Below, piece by piece: positions 8,619 through 17,800 of a stretch of DNA of 19,683 bases. Position 1 is the stretch's first letter; every line of letters starts with the position of its first letter. The notes under the pieces are model-generated. The model did no database searches. It saw nothing but the letters and a program-made list of their open reading frames with translations, and was not told the origin of the DNA. The position numbers were made by a program, and so were the translations under genes. This DNA is from Brachionus plicatilis (Eukaryota; Rotifera; Eurotatoria; Ploima; Brachionidae): positions 576,119-595,801 of the forward strand of contig QEOQ01000486.1 in assembly GCA_010279815.1 (NCBI GenBank), read 5' to 3'.

Positions 8619-8642
8619 CTGCTACAGCTCTTTTATAGAGTT
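8619..8642 (+). other. LINE 3' recognition module: conserved motif plus hairpin (copy B)
   Basis: CTGCTACAGCTC (8619-8630) is identical to the motif in copy A. AGCTCT (8626-8631) pairs with AGAGTT (8637-8642) through five Watson-Crick pairs and one G-U, giving a hairpin at the same place as in copy A although the loop and downstream sequence differ. Confidence 0.5.
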
Positions 8643-8743
8643 ATGCTAAGATAACCTCTAAGCTGCAGTGTAAACTACTAATACTAATTTAAAAATAACA
8701 CTGAATAAAAATAATAATTATTTTTTAATTAATAACAGAGCTG

Positions 8744-8790
8744 TTTAAAAGTTACAAGTTAATTCCAAGTGTTGACTTGTAATTTTAAAA
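8744..8790. repeat. Inverted repeat with arms containing TTACAAGT
   Basis: TTTAAAAGTTACAAGT on the left pairs with ACTTGTAATTTTAAA on the right with a single bulged G, around a loop of about 15 bases. It lies just 3' of LINE copy B. It may be a small fold-back element or a chance A/T structure. Confidence 0.4.
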
Positions 8791-9094
8791 ATTTTTCCAA
8801 CAAGCTAAGATTTGAGCTTTTAGAAAATAAATATATAAGAATAAGAAGGACTTTTTTTTCATTACTCAATAAAAATTAATATTTACAATATTAATATTAA
8901 TAGTAAAAAACATAAATATAATCAATCAATTATGATAATTCTTTTTAATGGAAAACCACCACAGCGAACTCTAAAGAGTTTCGTTTTACAGGTCTTACGT
9001 ATTAAAGCTTTTTCATTTTAAAATTAAGATGATTAGCTATATTGCTTAATTATTATTATTATTAAATACAAAATTCAACAGACTAGTGCCCACT

Positions 9095-9117
9095 ATACTA
9101 ATCTAACCGATTAGTAT
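9095..9117. repeat. 9-bp perfect hairpin ATACTAATC / GATTAGTAT
   Basis: The arms (9095-9103 and 9109-9117) flank the loop TAACC. Function is unknown. It lies about 30 bases after the (ATT)n tract. Confidence 0.6.
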
Positions 9118-9566
9118 TGAATTAGGTTAAAAAAATACTTTTCAAAAAAAATTTATACATACAAATAATAGTTTTTACAATAAATATTTACATTAAATTT
9201 TGGAAAGACAAAAAATTTATCTAAGAAATTGTTGCTATTTTTAGAAATATAATTTCTAATTGTTTTCAAATTTGGAATTGATTTACTATTTGCTTAATTT
9301 ACTATTTGTACAAAAAAGTGAATAAAATTGTTAAATTGAATTAAACTGATAATTCTCAGAATAAAGGAATAGCGTTTCTAAATATTTTTTAGTTTTCTTT
9401 CTCTAATTTCAAATCAACGAGATTAGTTACTAATACAGTAAGTCTCAGACGGTATGAGTAATCAGTAATAGTGTTCAATCGCTAACAAAAAGTTTTCTAT
9501 CTCTAAAAAGACTTAAAATTAAATCACTCACTCACAGTGAGAAGAAAGAGAAGTTATTTAATAAAA

Positions 9567-9752
9567 ATGTTTAAGCTGCCCAATGGTTATGACCAAGTTA
9601 AGTGGCACAGGAAATCAGAGAAGAATGTCATGTGTGTAAATAGAATGAGGGGTATCAGAAAAAAACGGCGAGCTAAAGTTGATGATCAATTCAAAATATC
9701 ATTTCAATTTAAAAATCTTTATTTTAGCATCAAAAGACCAGCAGTTTTTTAA
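9567..9752 (+). CDS. Short basic hypothetical protein, doubtful
   Basis: A 61-residue frame starts at the ATG at 9567; the frame is open upstream only through a GTG at 9537. The product is strongly basic in its middle (RKSEKN, RGIRKKRRAK), with no membrane segment and no motif I recognise. The first 130 bases are less A/T-rich than the surroundings, which suggests an exon, a gene relic or an old mobile-element fragment. A CTCACTCACAG just upstream would be a usable splice acceptor. There is no supporting neighbour and no clear poly(A) signal, so I give it low weight. Confidence 0.2.
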   Translation: MFKLPNGYDQVKWHRKSEKNVMCVNRMRGIRKKRRAKVDDQFKISFQFKNLYFSIKRPAVF

Positions 9753-10026
9753 AACTCTTTTGTTTTTTCACAGAAAATTGCATAAAGATTGAAGTCAATT
9801 TTTTTTTTCAAATTTTTCTTTCACTTCAATGTAAAATATAATTTTTTATGTAGTTTTATTTTCAAATTTCAATTATATTAATATTTAATGCCAACAAAAA
9901 AATTATACTTAAATTCCGAAGGAGGTTTATACCCAGTTAAAATTTGTACATTTTACAAAAAAAATTACTTACGAATTTTATTCATATTTTTGAAATTGTT
10001 TTGAATCTCAAAGAGATTTTTTTTAT
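9753..10026. other. AT-rich spacer, no gene seen
   Basis: Low-complexity A/T sequence lies between the doubtful basic ORF and the fold-back MITE. Nothing else was recognised. Confidence 0.5.
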
Positions 10027-10249
10027 ACCGTTAAAGCTCAAAGTGAGTTTAAAAAAGCTATCTTCGAATTTCATCGAATATCAAGCTAATTGAAAAGTTT
10101 TTTTTACAATATAAGTTTTATTATAGTTATTTTTATAGTTTTATTATGCAAACTAATAGTAGTAAAATTAAAAAAAAAAAATTCAACTAGCTTGAAATTC
10201 AGTCAAATTCAAAGATGGGATTTTTAAGCCAACTTTGAGCTTTAACAGC
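10027..10249. mobile_element. Old fold-back MITE, about 223 bp with 79-bp inverted arms
   Basis: The left arm (10027-10105) and the reverse complement of the right arm (10171-10249) align without gaps at roughly 62 of 79 positions. They share the perfect block GTTAAAGCTCAAAGT (10030-10044; its complement at 10232-10246). Only about 65 bases separate the arms and there is no coding capacity. The arms may extend a few bases further out through a GATTT match. I could not find a convincing target duplication, so the superfamily is undecided and the copy looks old. Confidence 0.6.
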
Positions 10250-10972
10250 ACAAATAAATCGGGTTCTCTAGTGTTAAAGGATTCATACTTTTTTTTTTTT
10301 TTATAAATTAAAATTTAATCCCAAAGCATAATTGAAAAATATAAACAAATAGTGACTAAGGATAAAAATAATTAAATTCGAATGATATTTGAATTGATTA
10401 AAATGATCATCAACTTCAACTTGCCAAAAATACTTTGCTCCTAGATTTTACATTTTCACTGGTTGGAAAAAAGCTTTTAAAAACTTGAAAGGAAACTTAT
10501 TGAGGAAAAATTGAATAAAATAGATGAACTTTTAAAAACCTAAATTTTGCTCAGAATCTTTATCCGACAAAAAAAATACTACTAATGCTTCAATTAGAGT
10601 AAGACACTTCTCACTTATAATAAAAATAATTATAAGTGATTTTTGATTTTTTTAAAAAAAAATTCTTAAAAAAATCATGTAAATGAGAATGAACAAATCG
10701 CTTTGGGCATTATACAAAACATCTTTTTTTCTTTTTAAATAATAAATAAATTTTTTTGCCTTTTGTTGTTAGATCAATTTTTGATATTAATCTTGGAATG
10801 ATCCAGCATTTAAAATGTGATCCAATTAGCTTTGAAAATAAACACTATAATTTGATTAATTACATCATTCTACTCTAAAAATTTCATTAAAAAAACTAAA
10901 AAAAATATTGTTAAACAAGTCCTTGATTTGAATTTACTCATTAACTATTATATTTTTTATTATTTTGTGACT
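10250..10972. other. AT-rich region with one strong hairpin, no gene seen
   Basis: Low-complexity A/T sequence. The only structured item is the 11-bp hairpin at 10611-10639. Confidence 0.5.
10611..10639. repeat. 11-bp perfect hairpin TCACTTATAAT / ATTATAAGTGA
   Basis: The arms (10611-10621 and 10629-10639) flank a 7-base A-rich loop. It is followed by T runs. It is free of any visible gene. Confidence 0.6.
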
Positions 10973-11200
10973 TCAATTGTTTGTTGAAGGATGACAAAAG
11001 GCAATTTTTGGTATTTGTAGATCAAATTGATAAAATGTAGCAATGTTTTCTTCTAAACTGGTTTCGACTGGGTAATAATAGCGATGCAGATGATCAACTC
11101 GATGCAGTAACCTCTGTGTCAGGTCGGATCCGTTGCTCAAAAAGGTACCGGAAAAGGAGATGAGCGCCGCCTTATTATCAGCTAGGGTAGAAAGGGACAT
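10973..11200 (-). CDS. Unidentified short protein or terminal exon in a GC-richer pocket
   Basis: A 75-residue frame starts at the ATG at 11200; the frame extends six codons further only through a GTG. The nucleotide sequence is clearly less A/T-rich than the surrounding kilobases and uses a mixed amino-acid set rather than the Lys/Asn/Phe/Ile bias of random frames here, which is why I keep it. The segment near residues 30-50 is rich in His, Arg and Tyr and lacks hydrophobic helices. No motif was recognised. A GTAACT donor near 11284 and a GTGTTTAG acceptor near 11213 could make it a downstream exon. An overlapping plus-strand frame (ATG at 11160) is the alternative reading; its Phe/Leu-rich C-terminal half looks more like shadow sequence. 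Confidence 0.3.
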   Translation of the reverse strand: MSLSTLADNKAALISFSGTFLSNGSDLTQRLLHRVDHLHRYYYPVETSLEENIATFYQFDLQIPKIAFCHPSTNN

Positions 11201-14200
11201 TGTATTTCTTCTAAACACGTTTGAAAGGCTGAATTATCTTTGGCTCCATTTTTTTCCTTTAGTTAATATCTCAAAAGGAGTTACATTAGAAAGTCCAGTG
11301 AGAAAAATATTTTAATAAATTTCTCATTAAAAATGAAAAAAAATACAAATTTTTTATCAATTAATTAGCCAAAAAGCCAGAAAATTTTTAAAATATAATG
11401 ATATATGTTAAATATCGTGGCCAAAAATTTTTAAGATTAAAAATTTTACCAACTTGGTCTAAAAGACACAATAGACATTCTGGTTGTTAATGTTTTCTTA
11501 GATACAGTGCTGGCATTATATATGAAGGTTTATATAAGAAGGGATGCCTGATAATGATCTCTTTGAATTAGTTTTTTAAAACTTGGCTGGCCACGAAATG
11601 AAATTAGCAAATTAATAAATTTAAAATTTAAAATTTATTTTTGACATTTGGAAATTTTTTTTAATGAATTAAAGTAGTTGTTTATTTTTAAATAAAAACT
11701 TTTCAACCACTGGTCGGTAAAAAATCCTGTCGGTCATTTTTCGATTGATAATTATTTAAAATAAGTCTAGAATACACTAAAAACCTTAGGTAACCTTTGG
11801 CAATTGGTGAAATAAATGAACAAATGAGACTCTACTACACATCACATGATTTTTGAGTAAAATCTAAAAACTTTAGATTTAAAGACTACAGTATTTATTG
11901 AATCAACTTATTGAGTCTAAATTTGACTTATATTTCTTGGTCAATACAATTTAAAATAATGGCTTAGTGTATTTAGCTTATTTATCATTTTAATTTTTAT
12001 CAATTATTTTCTTAAAAATTTTAAGAACCAATCATGGAATATTGAGTTATTTTTATAAAATTAAATACCGATTTTTAGAAAACAAAAAAATTATTTAAAT
12101 TATTTTTAAATTCAATTTTGATCCCGGGTCTAAAAACAAAAACTTAACCGGAGTTTATTTTAGAAATTTATTTTATCATATTATTGAGCTGTGTTTAAAC
12201 AATATTTTTAACTTAGTCTAGATGAATGGTTTAAAGTTTTTATTTGATGATAAATGATGAGTTTATAATCAAATACCAATTATTTAACTCTGTATTCATT
12301 CATTTTTCTTAGAATTTAAATTCATATAATTTACATACATGAACTTTGTTTACTAAATATATAAATTTCTGTTGTTAAATTTTATCGATTCTTAAATTAA
12401 AACGACCACGTAATTATTGCGGCATTTCAATTTTACAGCATTAATTAAATTTAATTATATAAGTTCAATATTTTTGATAAAATCAGTATTTTTCTAGAAA
12501 AAATATTCTACTGATATTCTTATCTAAATTTATACTAGAGTGGCTAATTTGCCTTAAGTTAAAAAAAATTAATATTTTCTGAATTTCGCAGATTTTCAAG
12601 GGCCATTATAAAAAAGTCTAACTTTGGATTTCACTCTCTATTTATTGAAAATCTTAAATCATAAATGATTAATAAAAGTGAGCTAAATTGCTAAGACTTA
12701 AGATTAAAGAAAATCAACATTAAAGCAATTTTATTAATTTTCTTTTATTGATTTTAAATAAATAAAAGGTCTTGTCAAAAATCATATTTTGTATTTCAGT
12801 AAGTTTAAAGTCGCATTGATAAAATTTTTAAATCAACAAAAATTATGACTAAAATTTGGCAACTTGAATTTTATTATTATTTCTACACGATCAAATTATT
12901 TAATTAATTAAGCTATCTTTAAAAAAAAAATTAAATATAGTTTTATTTTTTCATATTTAAACATTGAATTTGTAATTATTTTAATTAATCAAATCTAAAT
13001 TAAAATTTAAAAATTAATAAAAAATTGATTTAAACATCTTTTTTTAAATTTTTTTTGAAAAATCTTTTAACACAATATTCAGTTTTAAATTTAAGAAAAA
13101 AACAAAAATTAAAATTTTTTCAGATTTTCATTAAAAAAAATTCATTTTTTTTTGAAATTTTAGAATTTTCACACTTTTCTTTCTTTTCTCTGAAAGTTCG
13201 CATTTTTTGACATTTAACCGGATCTGATATAATTTTATGCAATTACCGACTGATGTTTAAGATTATGTTTTCATACAAAATTTTATGTAAAATTAATTTT
13301 TTAATGTTTATCTCATTAGGCATTTAATTAAAAAATAATTAATATTTGATCAATAATTTTGAAAGGTTTTGCAGTCGACCTAATAATATACTTATTTTGT
13401 ACTTTAGATGGTTGATTCTTTTAATGATTTTTTCAAAATAAAATCAATATCTTCTTTATTTAAAAAAATCTATTCAAATATAATAATCTTCTTTTAGGTC
13501 ATTTTCTTGCTTTAACTAAAAGTATTTTTAAATCAATAAAGACATAAACTAATCAAGAAAAAGGAAACTACGATGATAAATAAATCAATAAAAGAATAAG
13601 ACTACGAATCTATTACATTCGAATACGAATTTGATATATTTATTTCGATCTGTTTTATTTTTTTTCTATTTTTTAGCTTTTCTAAAAATTTTTTTCAAAT
13701 CTATTTTTTAATTTGATTTTTAGCTTAAAGAAGGAACACAGGTCATCAAAACCGGTTGAAAAATTACGTAGAATTTTTTTTTATTTAACCATAAAAAATT
13801 TTAAAAAGAAAATTTTTTTCAATTAATTAGTTTAAGAAAATTTTCTCTTATGATTTTTTGGATTTCTTTATTTTATTTTAAAGGGGAAATTTTCAATTAA
13901 ATGTCAAAAATTTATATAATTAATTCTTAATTTAATGTGAAATCTGCATCGTAAGTCACATTGAAAATTCATGATTTTTTGTTATCATTCATTTATTCAC
14001 GAAGAAATAGCTAATAATTCAATTTAATGAACATCTTTAAAAAAATTTTTGACATTTTAAAATAATAATTAAATGTTATATTTTTAAAAATAAAATGCAA
14101 AAAAAAGAAAAAAGTCGCTAATAATCTTTCCTTTATTAAGAAATTAATAAATAATGGAATAAAATACGAACCAATTTCTGAAATAATGTCTTTCCAACAC

Positions 14201-14234
14201 ATTTCACATGTGTTTATCAAGAAAATACAAAAAA

Positions 14235-14256
14235 ATCTCTTGATCACTCAAGAGAT
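14235..14256. repeat. 9-bp perfect hairpin ATCTCTTGA / TCAAGAGAT
   Basis: The arms (14235-14243 and 14248-14256) have a 4-base loop, TCAC. Flanking A and T runs extend the pairing after one unpaired G. It resembles an intrinsic terminator in shape, but that mechanism is not expected in an animal nuclear genome. Confidence 0.6.
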
Positions 14257-14872
14257 GTTTTTAGCGATTAATAAAAAAAATAAACCTACTTGGGTGATTC
14301 GAAAATAAAATTTTGAGAGCAACTTATAGCATTTCAAAAAGATGTAAAACAAACAATCTAAAATTAATAAATAATTTGGTGCATCTGCAAGGCTTAAATG
14401 TAATCTAATAAGCTCTTTTGGAAAGACTCTTGAAAAATAAATTGATGCAAAATTTAATTAAAGATCTAATAATCTTAGAGAAGATCACATTCTGAAGTTC
14501 TGAATGAGATGTAATAATATAGAAAAAAAGATATCAAGGAGATATGCAAATAATTTTAGATCGCTCAATTAATTGAAAATAAGACAGAGAAAAAAAGATT
14601 TTTTTGAAATAAAAAATTATTTAATTTTTATTGAGTGTATAAATTCAAAATTTTTGATTGAATATAATTTAAAAAAGAAAAAAAACTCATTTTTTCTTTT
14701 TACTTTAATATTTGTAAATATTTGTTTTTACTTCTTTTTAGAAATTATCCTCTTGGCAAAGTTACTTTCGGTTAACTAAGATAATATCACGATCAATTTA
14801 ATAAAATTAATTCACCAAGAAATTTTTGTGTTTTTATTTTAAAAAAAGACTCCATTATTCTCAAAGAACTAT

Positions 14873-14898
14873 ATTCTTTGTTTTTTAAAACAAAGAAT
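14873..14898. repeat. 26-bp palindrome, 12-bp arms ATTCTTTGTTTT / AAAACAAAGAAT
   Basis: The arms are perfectly complementary and separated by only two bases, so the sequence could extrude a cruciform. No gene or element is attached to it. Confidence 0.6.
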
Positions 14899-15729
14899 TA
14901 AAGAAATGAGGAATTGTTAAAAAATTAAATTTTTTTAATCTTTTAAATTAAGCCTAACAATAGATTAAAGAAGAGATGATTTATTTTAGATTTAATAAAA
15001 AAAACGGCGTGTTTATTTTTACAAGCTCTGATTTCTGATTTTGTCACTAATTTTGCTTATTGATTTTATTTTTTTAAATGATATGTTACAAGTTCTTATT
15101 CTATTTAATTTTATTAATAAACAACAATATTTCAGATTCATTTAGCTAGATTCTCTTTAATAAAAATATGTTTTTTAATAAAAAGGCCAATTATTTTATT
15201 CTAATTCAAGAAAATTAAATAGAGAGTTAAGAATTTATCACATAATAGAAAAGTAAACACGAATAAAATTTTTTTGGAAAATAACCAAAATTTCTTTTTA
15301 GGTTCAGTATTTTTAGTGATGCAACCCGAAATTTAGATGCAAAAAGGATTTATCACCAAAAAAACATATTTTCTATTTTTCTGATCAAATAATTGAAAAA
15401 TTTTGTTTTCATTAGAAAAAAATATTAAAAGACAAAAGATTCCTATTAATATTAATGTATAAATTTTATTAATTTAATCTAATTATTGCGATGAAAGATT
15501 TATAAAAGTAGAAGTTGAAGATGTTTTTAATTTAGAATAAAACTATTTTGTTCATTTTGGCAACTTTTTTCTGTCGATTAATGCTTAAATCTAAATGAAT
15601 CTGAATGATCTAAAGCAACTATTACTCAATTCAATAAATAAAAAACTAGCTCTTTCAGGTAGTAGTAGTTCTTGCTGCAACACCTAACATGTAGAGTGTC
15701 TGAGCCCATCACCGCCGATTGGCCGTGTA

Positions 15730-15741
15730 GAGCTGTAGCAG
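15730..15741 (-). other. Conserved LINE 3' motif (copy C)
   Basis: This is the complement of CTGCTACAGCTC, found at the matching place in copies A (5764) and B (8619). Here it is followed by a different, GC-richer stretch with a CCGATTGGCCG fold instead of the AGCTC hairpin. Confidence 0.5.
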
Positions 15742-15803
15742 CCGATTCCATTGAACTTATCTAAAGCCATTTTAAAATTAGCAGTTGACTTAGATTTCAC
15801 CCT

Positions 15804-15812
15804 ATTTTCTGG
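15804..15812. repeat. Target-site duplication (left), 659-bp element
   Basis: ATTTTCTGG is repeated exactly at 16472-16480. Both copies encode the same three LINE codons on the minus strand. Confidence 0.9.
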
Positions 15813-15960
15813 GGCATTGTGAAATTTTGTACAAAAAACAAAAACAAAATATTAAAAATTCCAAAGCTTAAGTTCTGAAGGACTAAAACATGTTCTGTAA
15901 ATTGTAGCAGCTGATAAATCCTTTGTATCACCTAAATACTGATTCTGCAAAACTGTGCAA
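15813..15960 (+). repeat. Left 148-bp terminal inverted repeat, 659-bp element
   Basis: It pairs with 16324-16471. The most conserved block surrounds AAGCTTAAGTTCTGAAGGAC and the following AAACATGTTCTGT, where the two ends are identical; most differences fall in the A-rich part at about 15845-15865. Confidence 0.85.
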
Positions 15961-16197
15961 TAAATCTGAATAACTCAGAAAATAGTAAATTTGGGATACT
16001 TTCATTATTATTATTTAGAATAGTTTAAGGAAGGTTTCTCCCCAAGGCTTCTCAGAATGGAACTTAGTTCTTCTTTTAAGCCTCATGCTAAATAGAATAT
16101 AGTTAATTGAGAATTAAAAAATAAAATTAAAATTAAATAAATAAAATTCGAGATTGGGATACTACATTATATTAAAAATTCAATTCAACTTTAAGTG

Positions 16198-16316
16198 GTG
16201 GTACAAGGGATGTATCAGTTGCTACAATTTACAGTACATGTTTTAGTCGGTCCAGATTAAAGTTTTGGCGTTTTTTATGTTTTTTTTTTGTTTTTTGTAC
16301 TATAATTAACAATGTT
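16198..16316 (-). repeat. Third, tandem copy of the terminal repeat inside the 659-bp element
   Basis: It is directly repeated with 16350-16471 at an offset of 152-155 bases. Shared blocks include GATGTATCAG, TGCTACAATT and ACATGTTTTAGTC. Identity is roughly three quarters, lower than between the two outer repeats, so the duplication is older than the outer-repeat divergence or has evolved without constraint. Confidence 0.75.
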
Positions 16317-16323
16317 CTGAATT

Positions 16324-16471
16324 TTGCACAGTTTTGCAGAATCAGTATATTGGTGGTACAAAGGATGTATCAGCTGCTACAATTAACAGAACATGTTTTA
16401 GTCCTTCAGAACTTAAGCTTTTCCACTTTTTATATTTTATTTTTGATTTTTGTACCAAAATTCACAATGCC
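16324..16471 (-). repeat. Right 148-bp terminal inverted repeat, 659-bp element
   Basis: This is the reverse complement of 15813-15960 with about 14 differences and no gaps. It ends at the 9-bp target duplication. Confidence 0.85.
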
Positions 16472-16480
16472 ATTTTCTGG
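16472..16480. repeat. Target-site duplication (right), 659-bp element
   Basis: ATTTTCTGG is identical to 15804-15812, with different bases on either side, so the duplication is exactly nine bases. Confidence 0.9.
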
Positions 16481-16897
16481 CAACTTATTCCAATGCGGAA
16501 CTATTCTTTTTGAGAAAAATACATGTCTGGCGCTTACTGCAGCTGCAAAATCGTTTCTAATTTGAGCTGGGAAACTTTCTCTCTGGACTCTTATGCTATT
16601 TCCTCTTAACGACCCGACTAGACCCTTTTTTTCTGATCTATTCACTAGATTCTTGGCCAGGCCTCCCTCTTCTATTCCATTCACTAATTTGTACATTTCA
16701 ATCAAGTACCCTCTTACTCTACTTTCACTCAGCTTTGTCAGTTCTAATTTCGTCAACCTCATTTCATACGACATGTTTCTTAGAGACAAAGGTATTTTTG
16801 TTGCCCTCTCTTGCACCTTTTCTAACGCATTCACATCCCTTTTCATACTTGGATTCCAAACCTGCACTGCGTAATCAAGGTATGGTCTCACCATGGA

Positions 16898-16951
16898 TAT
16901 ATACAATCTTATAACATGTCCCTTTCTATCCTAGAGGTATATACAATCTTA
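16898..16951. repeat. 40-bp local duplication bounded by 14-bp direct repeats, inside LINE C
   Basis: TATATACAATCTTA occurs at 16898-16911 and again at 16938-16951. On the minus strand the repeat falls at the LYTSLVRP-type block of the LINE, and the extra 40 bases introduce a stop and a frame change. By my count, removing 40 bases still leaves the flanking frames one base apart, so at least one further indel is present. Confidence 0.75.
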
Positions 16952-17061
16952 CCCCACAGGCTTTCCTCTCTACTTGTAAAAGTTCGCTTTAGCATTCCAA
17001 GTACCCTACTCGAATTCGCACAAGTACTTTTCACTTGGCGGGTCCATTTTAAATCTGATGA

Positions 17062-17069
17062 GACCATCA
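17062..17069. repeat. Target-site duplication (left), 732-bp element
   Basis: GACCATCA is repeated exactly at 17802-17809. Confidence 0.85.
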
Positions 17070-17070
17070 T

Positions 17071-17180
17071 GGTCATGACGACTTTTTGAACAATTGTTCA
17101 CCAAAAGATGTGATCAAGGGTATCATGACGACTATGTGATCTTGACTGATCGCCAAATCACTGATCACTAAACATGTGAT
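17071..17180 (+). repeat. Left terminal inverted repeat, 732-bp element
   Basis: 110 bases, about 97% identical to the complement of 17691-17800. Beyond 17180 the ends diverge but both continue with TGATCAC motifs. Confidence 0.85.
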
Positions 17181-17454
17181 CATTTTTGATCACAAAAAAA
17201 TAAAAATGATCACATAATGGTAATATAATTTTGAAAATAAAAAAATTTAAAAAAATTTAATTATTGTTGGTTTTAATCCATTTGATTTTTAATGCGTGTT
17301 TCAATGTTTGTTTATTTTTAAGAATAATACAACACTGGTATACAACGAATCTTTATACCCAAAAGATTATGCCAAAAAACTAAAAATTTTGTATATAAAT
17401 AGTTAAAAATATTAAGTTGAAATATCATAATTTCTAATTTCAAACGAAACCGAG

Positions 17455-17550
17455 ATGATTGTAAAAAAGGCCTTAAGTAAACACTCAAATCCGGTTCCGT
17501 GTAATATCTGTGGCGAATTGATGAAAAATATAAGCCAAAATGCACAATAA
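17455..17550 (+). pseudogene. Possible relic of a zinc-finger segment inside the 732-bp element
   Basis: A 31-codon frame in the interior contains P-C-N-I-C-G, a Cys-x2-Cys pair preceded by a short basic stretch. BED fingers of hAT transposases start with such a pair, but the downstream His/Cys ligands are absent and the frame ends at 17550. The overlapping minus-strand frame (17318-17545) is an equally long alternative with no motif. It could well be chance. Confidence 0.15.
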
Positions 17551-17690
17551 ATAAAACTTTTGATTTATTTCATTATTATTTTTTTTTACAACTTTTATTT
17601 GTATTTTATTATTTGATCACATATTGACTGATCACAAAATAAAAATTTTGATCACAAATCTTTTCTTAAAATTTTTTCTTTTAAAAAATT

Positions 17691-17800
17691 ATCACATGTT
17701 TAGTGATCAGTGATTTGGTGATCAGTCAAGATCACATAGTCGTCATGATACCCTTGATCACATCTTTTGGTGAACTATTGTTCACAAAGTCGTCATGACC
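17691..17800 (-). repeat. Right terminal inverted repeat, 732-bp element
   Basis: This is the complement of 17071-17180 with about three mismatches. It ends one unpaired base before the 8-bp target duplication. Confidence 0.85.

Larger units (their letters stand above)
8046..8690 (+). mobile_element. Decayed, mosaic CR1/jockey-type LINE, copy B
   Basis: Two stretches of LINE coding similarity are separated by about 200 bases that do not fit the copy A alignment. The 3' end keeps the shared CTGCTACAGCTC motif (8619-8630), a hairpin and a CTACTAATACTA tail ending near 8690. Frameshifts and stops make it clearly dead. Confidence 0.75.
8691..9566. other. AT-rich region with an (ATT)n tract and a hairpin
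   Basis: No gene is evident. A slightly more complex patch at about 8950-9000 and an (ATT)n tract at 9049-9064 could together be an old retroelement tail. A perfect 9-bp hairpin lies at 9095-9117. Confidence 0.5.
11201..15656. other. Long AT-rich region, no gene seen
   Basis: About 4.4 kb without a credible gene on either strand; open frames here (for example 14011-14247 and 14573-14779) are Lys/Asn/Phe/Ile-rich and low in complexity. A weak inverted pair, CGTGGCCA (11416-11423) and TGGCCACG (11588-11595), brackets about 160 bases. Two strong hairpins at 14235-14256 and 14873-14898 are listed separately. Confidence 0.6.
15813..16471. mobile_element. 659-bp non-autonomous TIR transposon with 148-bp inverted repeats, 9-bp TSD
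   Basis: It starts GGCATTGTGAA and ends with its complement. The terminal repeats, 15813-15960 and 16324-16471, are each 148 bases and align without gaps at about 90% identity. It is flanked by a perfect 9-bp duplication, ATTTTCTGG. Discounting the element and one duplication rejoins LINE copy C in frame. Long TIRs and a 9-bp duplication point to a Mutator-like (MULE) non-autonomous element; the interior has no coding frame, so this rests on structure only. The right end contains an extra tandem copy of the terminal module (about 16198-16316). Confidence 0.85.

Noticed and set aside
8295..8749. TTTAAACAGCTCT (8295-8307) and its complement (8737-8749) as a TIR pair
   Set aside because: The match stops after 13 bases, the enclosed sequence is LINE B plus flank, and no target duplication is visible.
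14235..14256. Hairpin with flanking T run as a transcription terminator
   Set aside because: Intrinsic terminators are not expected in animal nuclear DNA and no gene ends here; it is kept only as a repeat.
14011..14779. Frames at 14011-14247 (-) and 14573-14779 (+)
   Set aside because: Lys, Asn, Phe and Ile dominate; composition is what random AT-rich DNA gives, with no motif or codon bias.
16350..16874. Two plus-strand frames (16350-16565 and 16593-16874)
   Set aside because: They run antisense to LINE copy C and across the transposon terminal repeat; the minus strand carries the real polymerase blocks.
17318..17545. 75-residue minus-strand frame inside the 732-bp element
   Set aside because: It has no transposase motif and is Phe/Leu/Tyr/Ile-rich; it is not enough to call a gene.
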